Shown here piece by piece: positions 25,979 through 34,584 of a stretch of DNA of 64,000 nt. Made by a program: the position numbers and the translations under genes. Every line of letters begins with the position of its first letter. The first letter of the stretch is position 1. The stretch covers positions 992,001-1,056,000 of the forward strand of contig NZ_NPKQ01000002.1 in assembly GCF_008329525.1 (NCBI RefSeq), given 5' to 3'. Source of the stretch: Tardiphaga sp. P9-11. Lineage in GTDB: Bacteria > Pseudomonadota > Alphaproteobacteria > Rhizobiales > Xanthobacteraceae. The notes under the pieces are model-generated. The model did not search any database, was not told where the DNA came from, and worked only from the letters and a program-made list of their open reading frames with translations.

Positions 25979-28900
25979 ATGGCAAACAACACCAAAAAGG
26001 CCAAGGATCCGACCGAAGTCGCGCTCTCTGCCATCCAGGAAGCACTCAACATCAGTGACCCCGCGCCTGTCGATCGCGATCAATCCGCGATCCGTGCCGA
26101 CAACACTCCCACCCATCCATCGTCCCCCATTGACCTCGACGACAATGCCTTCGACGCGCGCATCTCCAATGATCGCCCCGGCTTCGAACCACAGGACGAG
26201 CAGCGCTTTGCGCGCCGTCCCGCGAACGATGACCGCGAAACCATCGGTCAGATCCTGCAGGCGCTGCAGAAGAACCGGCCCGCCCGCAACGTCTATACGC
26301 TCGCTACCCTGTTCGCCGGCCTGTGGATCGTCGGCGCAGGCCTGTTGACCGTTGCGTTCCTGCCGTCGCTGCAGGCCCTGATCGGTCAGGGCTCCGGCGG
26401 CACGCTGGCGCTGGCTGGCCTTGCTGCGCTGCTGTTCGCGCCCATTTTGCTGTTTTACTTCCTCGCCAGCCTCGCATGGCGCGGCCAGGAAATGCGCCTG
26501 ATCGCCCAATCGATGGCACAGGTCGCGATCCGCTTCTCCGAACCAGAAAACACTGCCAGCGATTCGATGGTCACAGTCGGACAGGCGATCCGCCGCGAAG
26601 TCGCCGCAATGGGCGACGGCGTCGAGCGCGCGATTGCGCGCGCCGGCGAACTCGAAACCCTCGTCGCCAACGAAGTTTCCGCGCTGGAGCGCGCCTACTC
26701 GGATAACGAAGTCCGTATCCGCGCGCTGCTGCAGGACATCGCGCATCAGCGCGACAACCTGGTCGGTCAGGCCGAGCAGGTTCGCTCTGCCATTTCAGGC
26801 GTGCAGATCGATCTGCGCCACGACATCGCTTTGATCTCGGACGCCATCGCGTCGCGCGTCGATGAGGTCGCCAAGAGCATCACCGGCGCTCTCGAAGAGC
26901 GCGGCGAACACATCACCCGCGCGCTCGGCAATGCCGGCGACAACATGATCCTCGCCCTCGGTGAACGCGGCGGCGACCTGCTCGACCGCCTCGAGGAAGC
27001 CAGCGCCGAAACTACCCGCGCTGTGCTCGACGCCAGCGAGCGGCTGACCACCAGCCTCAACTTCAAGACCGGCCACGTGCATGACGAATTCGTCGACCTC
27101 GCTGATCGCGTCCACGAAATGCTCAACGAGCGCATCGATCGCATCACCAACGAGTTCGAACAGCGCTCCTCGACCATCGTCGATCGCGTGTCGGATCGTA
27201 CTGAGCAGGTCCACGATTCGCTGAAGAATTCCAGCGACAGCCTGCTGCTCGAACTCGAACTGCGCAGCGGTGATCTCGTCAGCAAGATCGACGATGCCGG
27301 CAACCGCCTGGCCACACAGATCCTCAGCAGCGGCGACAAGGCGAGCGAGTCCCTCGACGCCACCGTCAACGCGCTCGTGGCCAAGGTCGCGAGCCAGACC
27401 GAAACCGCGCACGACACCATCAGCCTGCAGATGAACGCCTTCGATGAACTGGTGAAGGAACAGGGGTCTGAGCTGGCCGAGCGCTTCTCGCGCGACAGCG
27501 GCACGCTCGGCGCGCTGATCACCAAGCACATCTCGGAATTCGACCGCACCGTGAAGACCTTCGGCGGCGAAGTCGTCGATCGTCTGGGTCAGCGCACCCA
27601 GGACATCTCGGAAACGCTGAAGACCTATGTCGACAATTTCGACACCCGCGTTGCGTCTAATGTCGGCGGCATCACGTCGTCGCTCGACACCCGCCTCGCA
27701 GAATTCGAGACCAAATTCGAGGGCCGCGTCGTCAATCTCGATGCGTCGCTCGACACCAGGATCAAATCGTTCGACGAGACCGTCGATGGACGTCTCAAGA
27801 GCCTTGAAGAAACGTTCGACGCTCGGGCGCAGTCGGTCACCGCGACCATCGATACGCGCCTTGAAAATCTCGCATCGACGCTCTCGGACGGTGCCAATCA
27901 AGCCGTCCAGTCGGTCGACGCACGCCTCACGCATCTGACCACTGCCCTGACCGAAGGCGCGAACCTGGCAGTCAGCTCGGTCGATGGCCGCCTGACCCAC
28001 CTGACCACCGCACTCACGGAAGGCGCCGTGCAGGCGATCCATTCGATCGACGACCGCCTCACCTACTTCACGACCTCGCTCACCGAAGGCACGACACAGG
28101 CGATCACGGCCATCGACAGCCGCATCAACAACGTCACCGATGCCATCGACAGCCGCAGCACGCAGTTCGCGGATACGATCACGGCACGCTTCCAGACCAT
28201 CCACGAAGGCATGGAAGGTCGTATCGGCATCGTTGCCGGCGGTATCGAAACCCGCGTCGAACAGTTCGAGGAACTACTCGGCTCTCGCATCGAAGCCGTC
28301 GCCGGCCGTATCGAAACGTCCGGCCGCACCGCCAGCGACGCACTCATGGCCCGCGCCGAGGAACTCTCGGTCGGCATCAAGACCAATGTCGAGGACGCCG
28401 AGCGCTCGCTTACGAGCCTCATGGTCAATACCAGCGAGACCATTCAAGCCGGCGCCCGCGCCGCGCAAGAATCCCTCATGTCCGTCTCGACCGATGTCGG
28501 CGCGCAGCTCAAGCTGACTGCATCCGATATCGAGAGCTCGCTGACCGCCGTCGGGACCACTGCCGCCACGGCCATCGTCAACAGCGCCCGCGATGCACAG
28601 GTCACGCTGGTCAGCACATCGACGGAGGCTTCGCTGCAGGTCAAGTCGCTGTCGGCCGATGTTGAACGCACGATCACCGCAGCCGGCTCCGCCACCGCAG
28701 CCTCGATGCTGTCGGGTGCCCGCGAGGTTCAATCCACTCTGGTCGCCACCTCTTCGGAAATCGCAAGCCAGATCCAGTCGCTGTCAGCCGATATCGAGCG
28801 CAGCCTCACCGCGGCCGGCACCGCCACGGCCGACTCGGTCCTGTCCGGCGCCCGCGCTGCGCAGAGCACGCTGGTCGCCGCATCGACCGATGCCTCGCAG

Positions 28901-31393
28901 CAGGTCCGCACCCTTGCGGCCGATGTGGAGCGCACGCTGATCGCCGCCGGCACTGCCAGCGCGGAATCGATCCTCGCCAGCACGCGCAACGTTCAGTCCT
29001 CACTGATCGAGGCTTCGACCGAGGCATCGAACCACGTCCGCAACCTCGCGGCCGACATGGAGCGCAGCCTCACCACGGCCGGCACCACCACCGCGGAGTC
29101 GATCGTCGCCGGCGCCCGCGAAGCCCAGAGCACACTGGTCAACGCATCGTCCGATGCGGCGAGCCATGTGAAGTCGCTCTCCATCGACGTGCAGCGCACG
29201 CTCACTTCGGTTGGTGCCGATACGGCAGCTGCGATCCTGGCGAGCGCCCGTGAAGCGCAGACCTCGCTGGCGACCTCGTCGGCGGATGCCGCAAGCCAGA
29301 TCAAGGCGATCTCGGCCGACATCGAGCATTCCCTCTCGAACGTGACCACCAACACCACCGACAACATCATAGCCAGCGCACAGAATGCACAGAATTCGCT
29401 GGTCGCAGCTTCGAACGAGATGACCACCAAGATCAAGACGACATCGTCGGAGATCGAGCGTTCAGTGTTCGCCGCTTCGGGCAGCTTCAGCACCACGATG
29501 ACCGGCAAGACCGACGAAATCGTCACCTATGTGCAGCAGCAGACCGATCGCCTGTCGCAGATGGTCGACGCCAAGCGCGGCTCGCTGGTCGATGCGCTGG
29601 GCAACAAGGCCAATCAGCTCACGGTCGATATCGATCGCGTCACCGCCGACGCGCTCAAGGCGATCGAGAGCCGCGGCCATACCTTCTCGCAGACCATGGT
29701 CACCAACAGCACCGACGTGGCACGCGCTATCACCACGGCTGGTGAACTCGCCACCGGTGCGGTCAACAAGTCGTTGAAGGATCTCGAGCAGAGCTCGCGT
29801 ACCGCCATCGAGCAGTCGCGCCAGGTCTCGATCACTGCAGTCACCGAGATGCAGGAAACCAGCAAGATCCTGCGCACCGATACCGTTGCGCTGTTCGAGC
29901 GGCTGCGTGAAGGCAACATCCTGCTGCAGGAAGTTCTCACCGGCGCTCATGACAACCTGAACTCGCTGGAGCGCGCTTTGGTCACCCGCGTGGCGGACTT
30001 CGTGTCCACCATGAACGACGTGACCTCGCGCAACGGCCTGGCGACCCAGACGCTGGAGGAACAGCTCACCGTCTTCACCTCCAAGACCTCGAAGGCGCTG
30101 GGCGATCTCGGCTCGCTATCGGCCCAGTTCGAAACCCATGGCCGCGCGTTGGAAGACGCTGCCACGCTGGTCGAACAGAGCAATCGCACGACGCTGTCCT
30201 CCGTTGGCGAGCGCAAGGCCGCGCTGGAATCACTGGTCACGACCATCGACCTGCGCACCACCGATCTCGATCAACGCCTCACCCGCTTCACCGGCCTGCT
30301 CGATGAATCGCTGGCAGCCGCTGAAGAGCGTGCCCGCGACATCGCCCGCGTCGTCGCGGAAACCGCGGGTCAGGGTTCGGCTGCGATCAGCCGGCAGTTC
30401 GAAGCCGTCCGCACTGCGGCGGAAGAAGAACGCCGCGCGACAACGCAAGCCATGAGCGAAATCTACCAACAGGGCACGCAGGAAGCCGATGCCATGTTCA
30501 AGCAGTCGGCTGACAAGTTCTCTTCGATGGTCGCCAGCATGAAGCAGATGGCTGCCGAAATGCACAGCGAGCTCGAGAGCACCCGCACCGAACTGCGCCG
30601 TGGCGTTCTCGACATGCCGCAGGAAGCAGCCGAGAGCACTGCGCAGATGCGCAAGGTGATCGTCGACCAGATCGAGGCGCTCGCCGAGCTGAACCGCATC
30701 GTCGCACGCCACGGCCGCGGTCTCGACGTGGTCTCGACCAGCCGCACCACCAGCGTGCAGCGTGACGAAGAGCCGGCAATGGCGATCACCAGCAGCCGCG
30801 TTGAGGCACGCCATGAGGCCCCGCGTCCCGCACCGCGCCGCGAGGACCCGCCGGCTCGCAGCGCGTCGAGCCTGCCGATGCCCGATATCGGTGGCCCCGG
30901 CCCGCGCCGCACCGAAGCGCCGTCGGTCGCACCGGCAAGCTCCGATCAGGGCCGCGACGGCTGGCTGTCGGATCTCCTTGGCCGCGCCGATCACGTGGAA
31001 GAAGATCGCACGCCGCCACGCCGCGCCCCCGCTGCACAGCCGCCCGCTGCCGCGGCCAATCCGCTGGAGTCGCTGTCACTCGACATCGCCCGCCTGATGG
31101 ACCGTACGCTGGCTGCCGAGATGTGGGATCGCTATCAGCGCGGCGAGAGCAAGGCTTTCAGCAAGCGGCTCTACACGCCTGCCGGCCAGAAAGCTTTCGA
31201 CGAGGTCGCCCGCAAGTATCGCTCCGACCGCAACTTCAAGGGCACGGTGGATCGCTACATCACCGAGTTCGAACGCCTGCTCGACGAAGTCGCCCGCGAT
31301 GAACGCGGCCCGGCAGCGCTGCGCAGCCACCTGACCTCGGAAACGGGTCTGGTTTACACCCTGCTCGCGCATGCAGCGGGTCGGCTGGGCTAA
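25979..31393 (+). CDS. Giant apolipoprotein-like repeat membrane protein (growth pole ring, GPR-like)
   Basis: A 1804-residue protein. Residues ~1-100 are soluble and acidic; two membrane segments lie at ~106-128 and ~139-160. The rest up to ~1600 is almost entirely helical with 11-residue (hendecad) periodicity, including four 22-residue repeats (~624-711) and eight exact 44-residue repeats (~808-1159). A Pro/Ala/Arg-rich linker (~1600-1690) precedes a conserved C-terminal helical domain with MWDRYQRGESKAFSKRLYT. This architecture resembles the Rhizobiales growth pole ring protein of Agrobacterium (Atu1348), which shapes the growing pole; that assignment is inference. ATG 25979 is chosen as the first Met before the conserved KKAKDPTEVALSAIQEAL segment. 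It is followed by a strong terminator, so monocistronic. Confidence 0.75.
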   Translation: MANNTKKAKDPTEVALSAIQEALNISDPAPVDRDQSAIRADNTPTHPSSPIDLDDNAFDARISNDRPGFEPQDEQRFARRPANDDRETIGQILQALQKNRPARNVYTLATLFAGLWIVGAGLLTVAFLPSLQALIGQGSGGTLALAGLAALLFAPILLFYFLASLAWRGQEMRLIAQSMAQVAIRFSEPENTASDSMVTVGQAIRREVAAMGDGVERAIARAGELETLVANEVSALERAYSDNEVRIRALLQDIAHQRDNLVGQAEQVRSAISGVQIDLRHDIALISDAIASRVDEVAKSITGALEERGEHITRALGNAGDNMILALGERGGDLLDRLEEASAETTRAVLDASERLTTSLNFKTGHVHDEFVDLADRVHEMLNERIDRITNEFEQRSSTIVDRVSDRTEQVHDSLKNSSDSLLLELELRSGDLVSKIDDAGNRLATQILSSGDKASESLDATVNALVAKVASQTETAHDTISLQMNAFDELVKEQGSELAERFSRDSGTLGALITKHISEFDRTVKTFGGEVVDRLGQRTQDISETLKTYVDNFDTRVASNVGGITSSLDTRLAEFETKFEGRVVNLDASLDTRIKSFDETVDGRLKSLEETFDARAQSVTATIDTRLENLASTLSDGANQAVQSVDARLTHLTTALTEGANLAVSSVDGRLTHLTTALTEGAVQAIHSIDDRLTYFTTSLTEGTTQAITAIDSRINNVTDAIDSRSTQFADTITARFQTIHEGMEGRIGIVAGGIETRVEQFEELLGSRIEAVAGRIETSGRTASDALMARAEELSVGIKTNVEDAERSLTSLMVNTSETIQAGARAAQESLMSVSTDVGAQLKLTASDIESSLTAVGTTAATAIVNSARDAQVTLVSTSTEASLQVKSLSADVERTITAAGSATAASMLSGAREVQSTLVATSSEIASQIQSLSADIERSLTAAGTATADSVLSGARAAQSTLVAASTDASQQVRTLAADVERTLIAAGTASAESILASTRNVQSSLIEASTEASNHVRNLAADMERSLTTAGTTTAESIVAGAREAQSTLVNASSDAASHVKSLSIDVQRTLTSVGADTAAAILASAREAQTSLATSSADAASQIKAISADIEHSLSNVTTNTTDNIIASAQNAQNSLVAASNEMTTKIKTTSSEIERSVFAASGSFSTTMTGKTDEIVTYVQQQTDRLSQMVDAKRGSLVDALGNKANQLTVDIDRVTADALKAIESRGHTFSQTMVTNSTDVARAITTAGELATGAVNKSLKDLEQSSRTAIEQSRQVSITAVTEMQETSKILRTDTVALFERLREGNILLQEVLTGAHDNLNSLERALVTRVADFVSTMNDVTSRNGLATQTLEEQLTVFTSKTSKALGDLGSLSAQFETHGRALEDAATLVEQSNRTTLSSVGERKAALESLVTTIDLRTTDLDQRLTRFTGLLDESLAAAEERARDIARVVAETAGQGSAAISRQFEAVRTAAEEERRATTQAMSEIYQQGTQEADAMFKQSADKFSSMVASMKQMAAEMHSELESTRTELRRGVLDMPQEAAESTAQMRKVIVDQIEALAELNRIVARHGRGLDVVSTSRTTSVQRDEEPAMAITSSRVEARHEAPRPAPRREDPPARSASSLPMPDIGGPGPRRTEAPSVAPASSDQGRDGWLSDLLGRADHVEEDRTPPRRAPAAQPPAAAANPLESLSLDIARLMDRTLAAEMWDRYQRGESKAFSKRLYTPAGQKAFDEVARKYRSDRNFKGTVDRYITEFERLLDEVARDERGPAALRSHLTSETGLVYTLLAHAAGRLG
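27848..28111 (+). repeat. Four 66-bp (22-residue) coding repeats
   Basis: Inside the giant protein gene. Units begin IDTRL, VDARL, VDGRL and IDDRL, with LTHLTTALTEGA in the two best-matched copies, spaced exactly 66 nt. Twenty-two residues is two hendecads, the apolipoprotein spacing. Confidence 0.85.
28400..29455 (+). repeat. Eight 132-bp (44-residue) coding repeats
   Basis: Inside the giant protein gene. Units begin at the ER-like position of AERSL, IESSL, VERTI, IERSL, VERTL, MERSL, VQRTL and IEHSL, and the next such position is at 29456. The span is exactly 8 x 132 nt, with no insertions or deletions. Forty-four residues equals four hendecads. Confidence 0.85.
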
Positions 31394-31414
31394 GCAAGAC
31401 CACATACAAACGCG

Positions 31415-31444
31415 AAAAGCGGAGGCAGCGATGCCTCCGCTTTT
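31415..31444 (+). terminator. Rho-independent terminator with GCGA tetraloop
   Basis: A perfect 13-bp stem (AAAAGCGGAGGCA and its complement) closes a GCGA loop, of the stable GNRA type, and ends in TTTT. It lies 21 nt after the giant gene stop and, being symmetric, also serves the convergent gene at 31472. Confidence 0.9.
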
Positions 31445-31471
31445 ATGTTGCAGGAAACGATGGTCATAGCC

Positions 31472-31852
31472 TTACGGCTTGAGCTCGACCAGATGTGCCC
31501 TCGAAGGCGCAGGATCGAACTGATCGGCGAAATATTGCGTTTCACTTGCCACCAGTCCGTCGCGGAACTGCATGATGCTCACCGCATAAGACGGGATGCC
31601 GTCATAGGCCAGCACGAACTCGGTAACCCACAAGTCGCCACTGCCGACAATTCGCTGGACCGTAAAGCGCTTCTTGTTGGGCTGGACGAAGCGACTCTCC
31701 TGGATGTTGCGTCGGCTGCGGATGCGCTCGCCTGACTGCGGATAATGAAGCACCGCATCCTCGTGGTAGATGTCGTGCTCGGCCGCAAAGTCGTTCTGGT
31801 CCGAAGCCGTCCACTGGCGCTGCAATGTTGCAAGCACGGTTTGATCGTCCAT
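31472..31852 (-). CDS. SnoaL/NTF2-like protein
   Basis: A 126-residue single-domain protein of the NTF2-like superfamily: LQRQWTASDQNDFAAEHDIY, then EDAVLHYPQSGERIRSRRNI and a final YFADQFDPAP strand. Members include isomerases, hydrolases and ligand-binding proteins; no specific function can be read. ATG 31852 is used; a longer frame overlaps the aldose epimerase-like gene. It lies 82 nt downstream of that gene. Confidence 0.75.
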   Translation of the reverse strand: MDDQTVLATLQRQWTASDQNDFAAEHDIYHEDAVLHYPQSGERIRSRRNIQESRFVQPNKKRFTVQRIVGSGDLWVTEFVLAYDGIPSYAVSIMQFRDGLVASETQYFADQFDPAPSRAHLVELKP

Positions 31853-31934
31853 CGCACTCTCCCATCTGATGCAGTCTCGCCACTGAGAACGACGCGAAGG
31901 CGCATGCAGGGACGACAGCGGCGATGGCATGCGC

Positions 31935-32810
31935 CTAGCCGAATCCGATTCGCTGCACGAAGCGGCGTGTCTCGCCCACCGCGATATGCATGACGCCCGG
32001 CTTGTCGGAGAACTCGCCATCGAAATCCACGGGGCTGGCGTAACCGTACCACGGCTCGATGCAGAGAAACGCGGCACCGGACGGCTTCGACCAGATGCCG
32101 AGCTCGCGAAAGCCTTCCCAGGCGAAGGTGATGGTCGGCCCGCCAGGCGCGCTATAGCTCAACGATGTGCTGGCGAGATGATCGAAGATCATCGCATCCT
32201 TGATGAACAGCGATTCCGACAGTGCCAATGCGCCGCCCTGCACGGGCGACGGCTCCGGCTCCTTCAACAACAATCCGCCCTCAAGACGACGGATCGGCTC
32301 CGGCTCGGCGTCCGAGAAGATGATCGTATGCGCACGCTTGTCGGCGCCGTCCGTCAGCGGCCAGTGAAATGCCGGATGTGCGCCGATCGAGGCCGGCAGC
32401 ATCTCGTCGCCAGTATTGGTGACGGCATAACCGATCACCAGTTCATCGCCTTCGATGGCGTAGGTCACGTCCAGCCTGAAGGCGAACGGATACTTTGCCC
32501 GGCTGACGTCGCTGTCGGTCAGCGACAGCGCGCAGGATGACGCCCCCTGCCCGGTCCAGCTGAAGCGCAGATCGCGCGCAAAGCCATGCTGGGTCATCGC
32601 ATAGACCTGACCACGATGCCGCAGCACATCATCCTTTAGCTTGCCGACGATCGGGAACAACAGCGGCGCGTGGCGCGGCCACTCCTCGCCGGCCTGCCAC
32701 AGTACTTCGTGCCCGTTGGCATTTTTCAGCGAGCAGAGCTCGGCGCCATTGGCCTTGATGGTCGCCGTGACGCGACCGTTGCTGATGGTGAAGCAATCCT
32801 CGTTCTTCAT
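31935..32810 (-). CDS. Aldose 1-epimerase family protein (LacX-like)
   Basis: A 291-residue galactose-mutarotase-like beta-sandwich protein. Expected elements are the N-terminal GAELCSLKNANGHEVLWQAG, the HGFARDLRF segment with catalytic-type His, IGAHPAFHWPL, and a C-terminal CIEPWYG with conserved Glu. It matches the LacX-like subgroup; true substrate unknown. ATG 32810 gives 7-nt spacing to AGGAAG and is preferred over ATG 32816. It starts 15 nt after the mlaD-like stop and is probably the last gene of that operon. Confidence 0.85.
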   Translation of the reverse strand: MKNEDCFTISNGRVTATIKANGAELCSLKNANGHEVLWQAGEEWPRHAPLLFPIVGKLKDDVLRHRGQVYAMTQHGFARDLRFSWTGQGASSCALSLTDSDVSRAKYPFAFRLDVTYAIEGDELVIGYAVTNTGDEMLPASIGAHPAFHWPLTDGADKRAHTIIFSDAEPEPIRRLEGGLLLKEPEPSPVQGGALALSESLFIKDAMIFDHLASTSLSYSAPGGPTITFAWEGFRELGIWSKPSGAAFLCIEPWYGYASPVDFDGEFSDKPGVMHIAVGETRRFVQRIGFG

Positions 32811-32825
32811 CAGCATTCTTCCTGT

Positions 32826-33746
32826 TTATTGAGTCTGGCGACGACGCGGCGGAGCGACGGGTGCCGGAGCCGCTGCCGGTGCAGCCGCGGGTGTGCTGCT
32901 ACTGGCGCCGAACAACAGGCGCGTCGGGTTGCGGTCGAGATTGTTCACGGCACGACTGATATCCGCCAGGGTACGGCGGCCATCGAGCATCAATGCGCCG
33001 GAACGCTTGTCGAGATTCTCTGTCAGCTCATGGAACGACTTCACGGCCGCGGTCAGCTCACCGCCGTCCTTACCACCCGCGAGCGCATCCAGGCCGAGCA
33101 GGATGCTGTCGGTCCGCGCGACCACGCTATCGGCCTTGCCCATGACACCGTCGGCCTTGCCCATCACGCTGTCGATCTTCAGCATGATGCTATCGATCAC
33201 CTCGGAATTCTTCGCCAGCGTCGCCGTGAAGGTTTCAACATTCTTCATCGCGCCCTTCAGGGTTTCCTGATTATCGGCGACCAGACGATTGACGTTGTTG
33301 AGCGTAGCGCGGATCGATTCAGAGATGTCGCGCAGCAATTCCGGATCGGCCGTCAGCACGGGCACGCCATCGGTGTCGAGCGGCACCGCGGGGGCGCCCT
33401 CATCGCCGCCCTTCAGAGCGATGGCAGCCACACCCGTCAACCCCTGAAATTCGAGACCGACCATCGTATCCTTGCGGATCGGCGCAATGTTCTCGACCAT
33501 CGCCAGTGCCACGACACGCTTTGGATTATCGAGCTTCACGGAAACAACTTCACCGACCCGAATACCATTGAAATTGACATTGCCGCCGTTGCGCAAACCG
33601 GAGGCTGCCCCTTCGAAGATAATGCGCAGCGGCGTGCGCTGCGTGGTCGAATGCAAATTCTGGAACCACAGCACGAAGCCGAACGCTGCGGCGATCACCG
33701 CCAGCGTGAAAGTTCCGATCAGGACGAAGTTCGCCCGCGTTTCCAT
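32826..33746 (-). CDS. mlaD: MlaD-family (MCE) substrate-binding protein
   Basis: A 306-residue MCE protein. One N-terminal membrane anchor (residues ~8-28, NFVLIGTFTLAVIAAAFG) precedes the MCE domain (~35-115) with the typical ASGLRNGGNVNFNGIRVGEV. A long helical periplasmic segment follows, then a Pro/Ala tail. It binds phospholipids and passes them between membranes with the MlaE/MlaF core. ATG 33746 has a GGAG site. It lies 20 nt after mlaF, within an mlaE-mlaF-mlaD-aldose epimerase operon. Whether transport is retrograde or antegrade is unknown. Confidence 0.9.
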   Translation of the reverse strand: METRANFVLIGTFTLAVIAAAFGFVLWFQNLHSTTQRTPLRIIFEGAASGLRNGGNVNFNGIRVGEVVSVKLDNPKRVVALAMVENIAPIRKDTMVGLEFQGLTGVAAIALKGGDEGAPAVPLDTDGVPVLTADPELLRDISESIRATLNNVNRLVADNQETLKGAMKNVETFTATLAKNSEVIDSIMLKIDSVMGKADGVMGKADSVVARTDSILLGLDALAGGKDGGELTAAVKSFHELTENLDKRSGALMLDGRRTLADISRAVNNLDRNPTRLLFGASSSTPAAAPAAAPAPVAPPRRRQTQ

Positions 33747-33766
33747 CAAACCAACTCCAGTATCAA

Positions 33767-34579
33767 CTAGCCGATAACAGCGCGTGCGCGCTTGCCGTGG
33801 AAATATTCCCGTAGCCAGGGATGTTGCGAGGCCAGCATGTCGGCCATCGTTCCCTGCGCGATGATCTTGCCATTGCCGAGAACGGCGATCCGGTCGCAGG
33901 CTGTATGCAGGCTGTCGAGATCATGGGTTACCATGAAAACAGTCAGCCCCAAAGTTCGCTGCAGCGTGCGCACCAGTTCGTCGAAGTCGCCGGCACCGAT
34001 CGGATCTAGACCCGAGGTCGGCTCGTCCAGGAATACGATCTCCGGATCGAGTGCGAGCGCCCGCGCCAGCGCCACGCGCTTGATCATGCCGCCCGATAGT
34101 TCTGACGGATAGCGGTCCGCGACCTCCGGCTTGAGACCGACCATGGTGAGCTTGGCCATAGTGATCTCATCGAGCAGACGCTCCGAGACCTTGAGATATT
34201 CGCGCACCGGAAACTGGATGTTCTGCCGCACGCTGAGCGACGAGAACAGTGCGCCGTGCTGGAACAGGATACCCCAGCGCCGCTCAACGTCACGACGCGC
34301 CTTGTCGCCGCCATCGAGATCGGTGCCGAACACTTCGATCGTACCGGAGACCTTCGGCACGAGGCCAATGATCGTGCGCATCAGCACCGACTTGCCGGCG
34401 CCGGACGCACCGACGAAGCCCAGGATTTCTCCGCGCGCGACGTTAAGATTGAGGCCATCGAGCACCCGACGGCTGCCGAACGCCACCGTGAGGTCGCGCA
34501 CGCTGATGATCGCGTCAGCGGATGTGGAAGCGGCAGCCGTCGCAGTCGCGCTAGCGGGGGTCGCAGTCGTCGAGGTCAT
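33767..34579 (-). CDS. mlaF: MlaF-family ABC ATPase for lipid transport
   Basis: A 270-residue ABC ATPase. Walker A is GASGAGKS (about residues 57-64), the signature is LSGGMIKRVALARALALDPE, Walker B is IVFLDEPTSGLDP, and the switch His is in VMVTHD. SGGM in place of SGGQ is typical of MlaF/Ttg2A proteins. The first ~22 residues are an Ala/Thr-rich tail. It powers the MlaE permease. The start is 5 nt after the mlaE stop, so the two are coupled. Confidence 0.92.
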   Translation of the reverse strand: MTSTTATPASATATAAASTSADAIISVRDLTVAFGSRRVLDGLNLNVARGEILGFVGASGAGKSVLMRTIIGLVPKVSGTIEVFGTDLDGGDKARRDVERRWGILFQHGALFSSLSVRQNIQFPVREYLKVSERLLDEITMAKLTMVGLKPEVADRYPSELSGGMIKRVALARALALDPEIVFLDEPTSGLDPIGAGDFDELVRTLQRTLGLTVFMVTHDLDSLHTACDRIAVLGNGKIIAQGTMADMLASQHPWLREYFHGKRARAVIG

Positions 34580-34584
34580 GGTCG

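Noticed and set aside
26795-28204. 469-codon open frame antisense to the giant repeat gene
   Set aside because: Composition and periodicity mirror the sense repeats, it lacks a ribosome site, and no domain is visible. It is a product of G+C-rich repetitive coding sequence.
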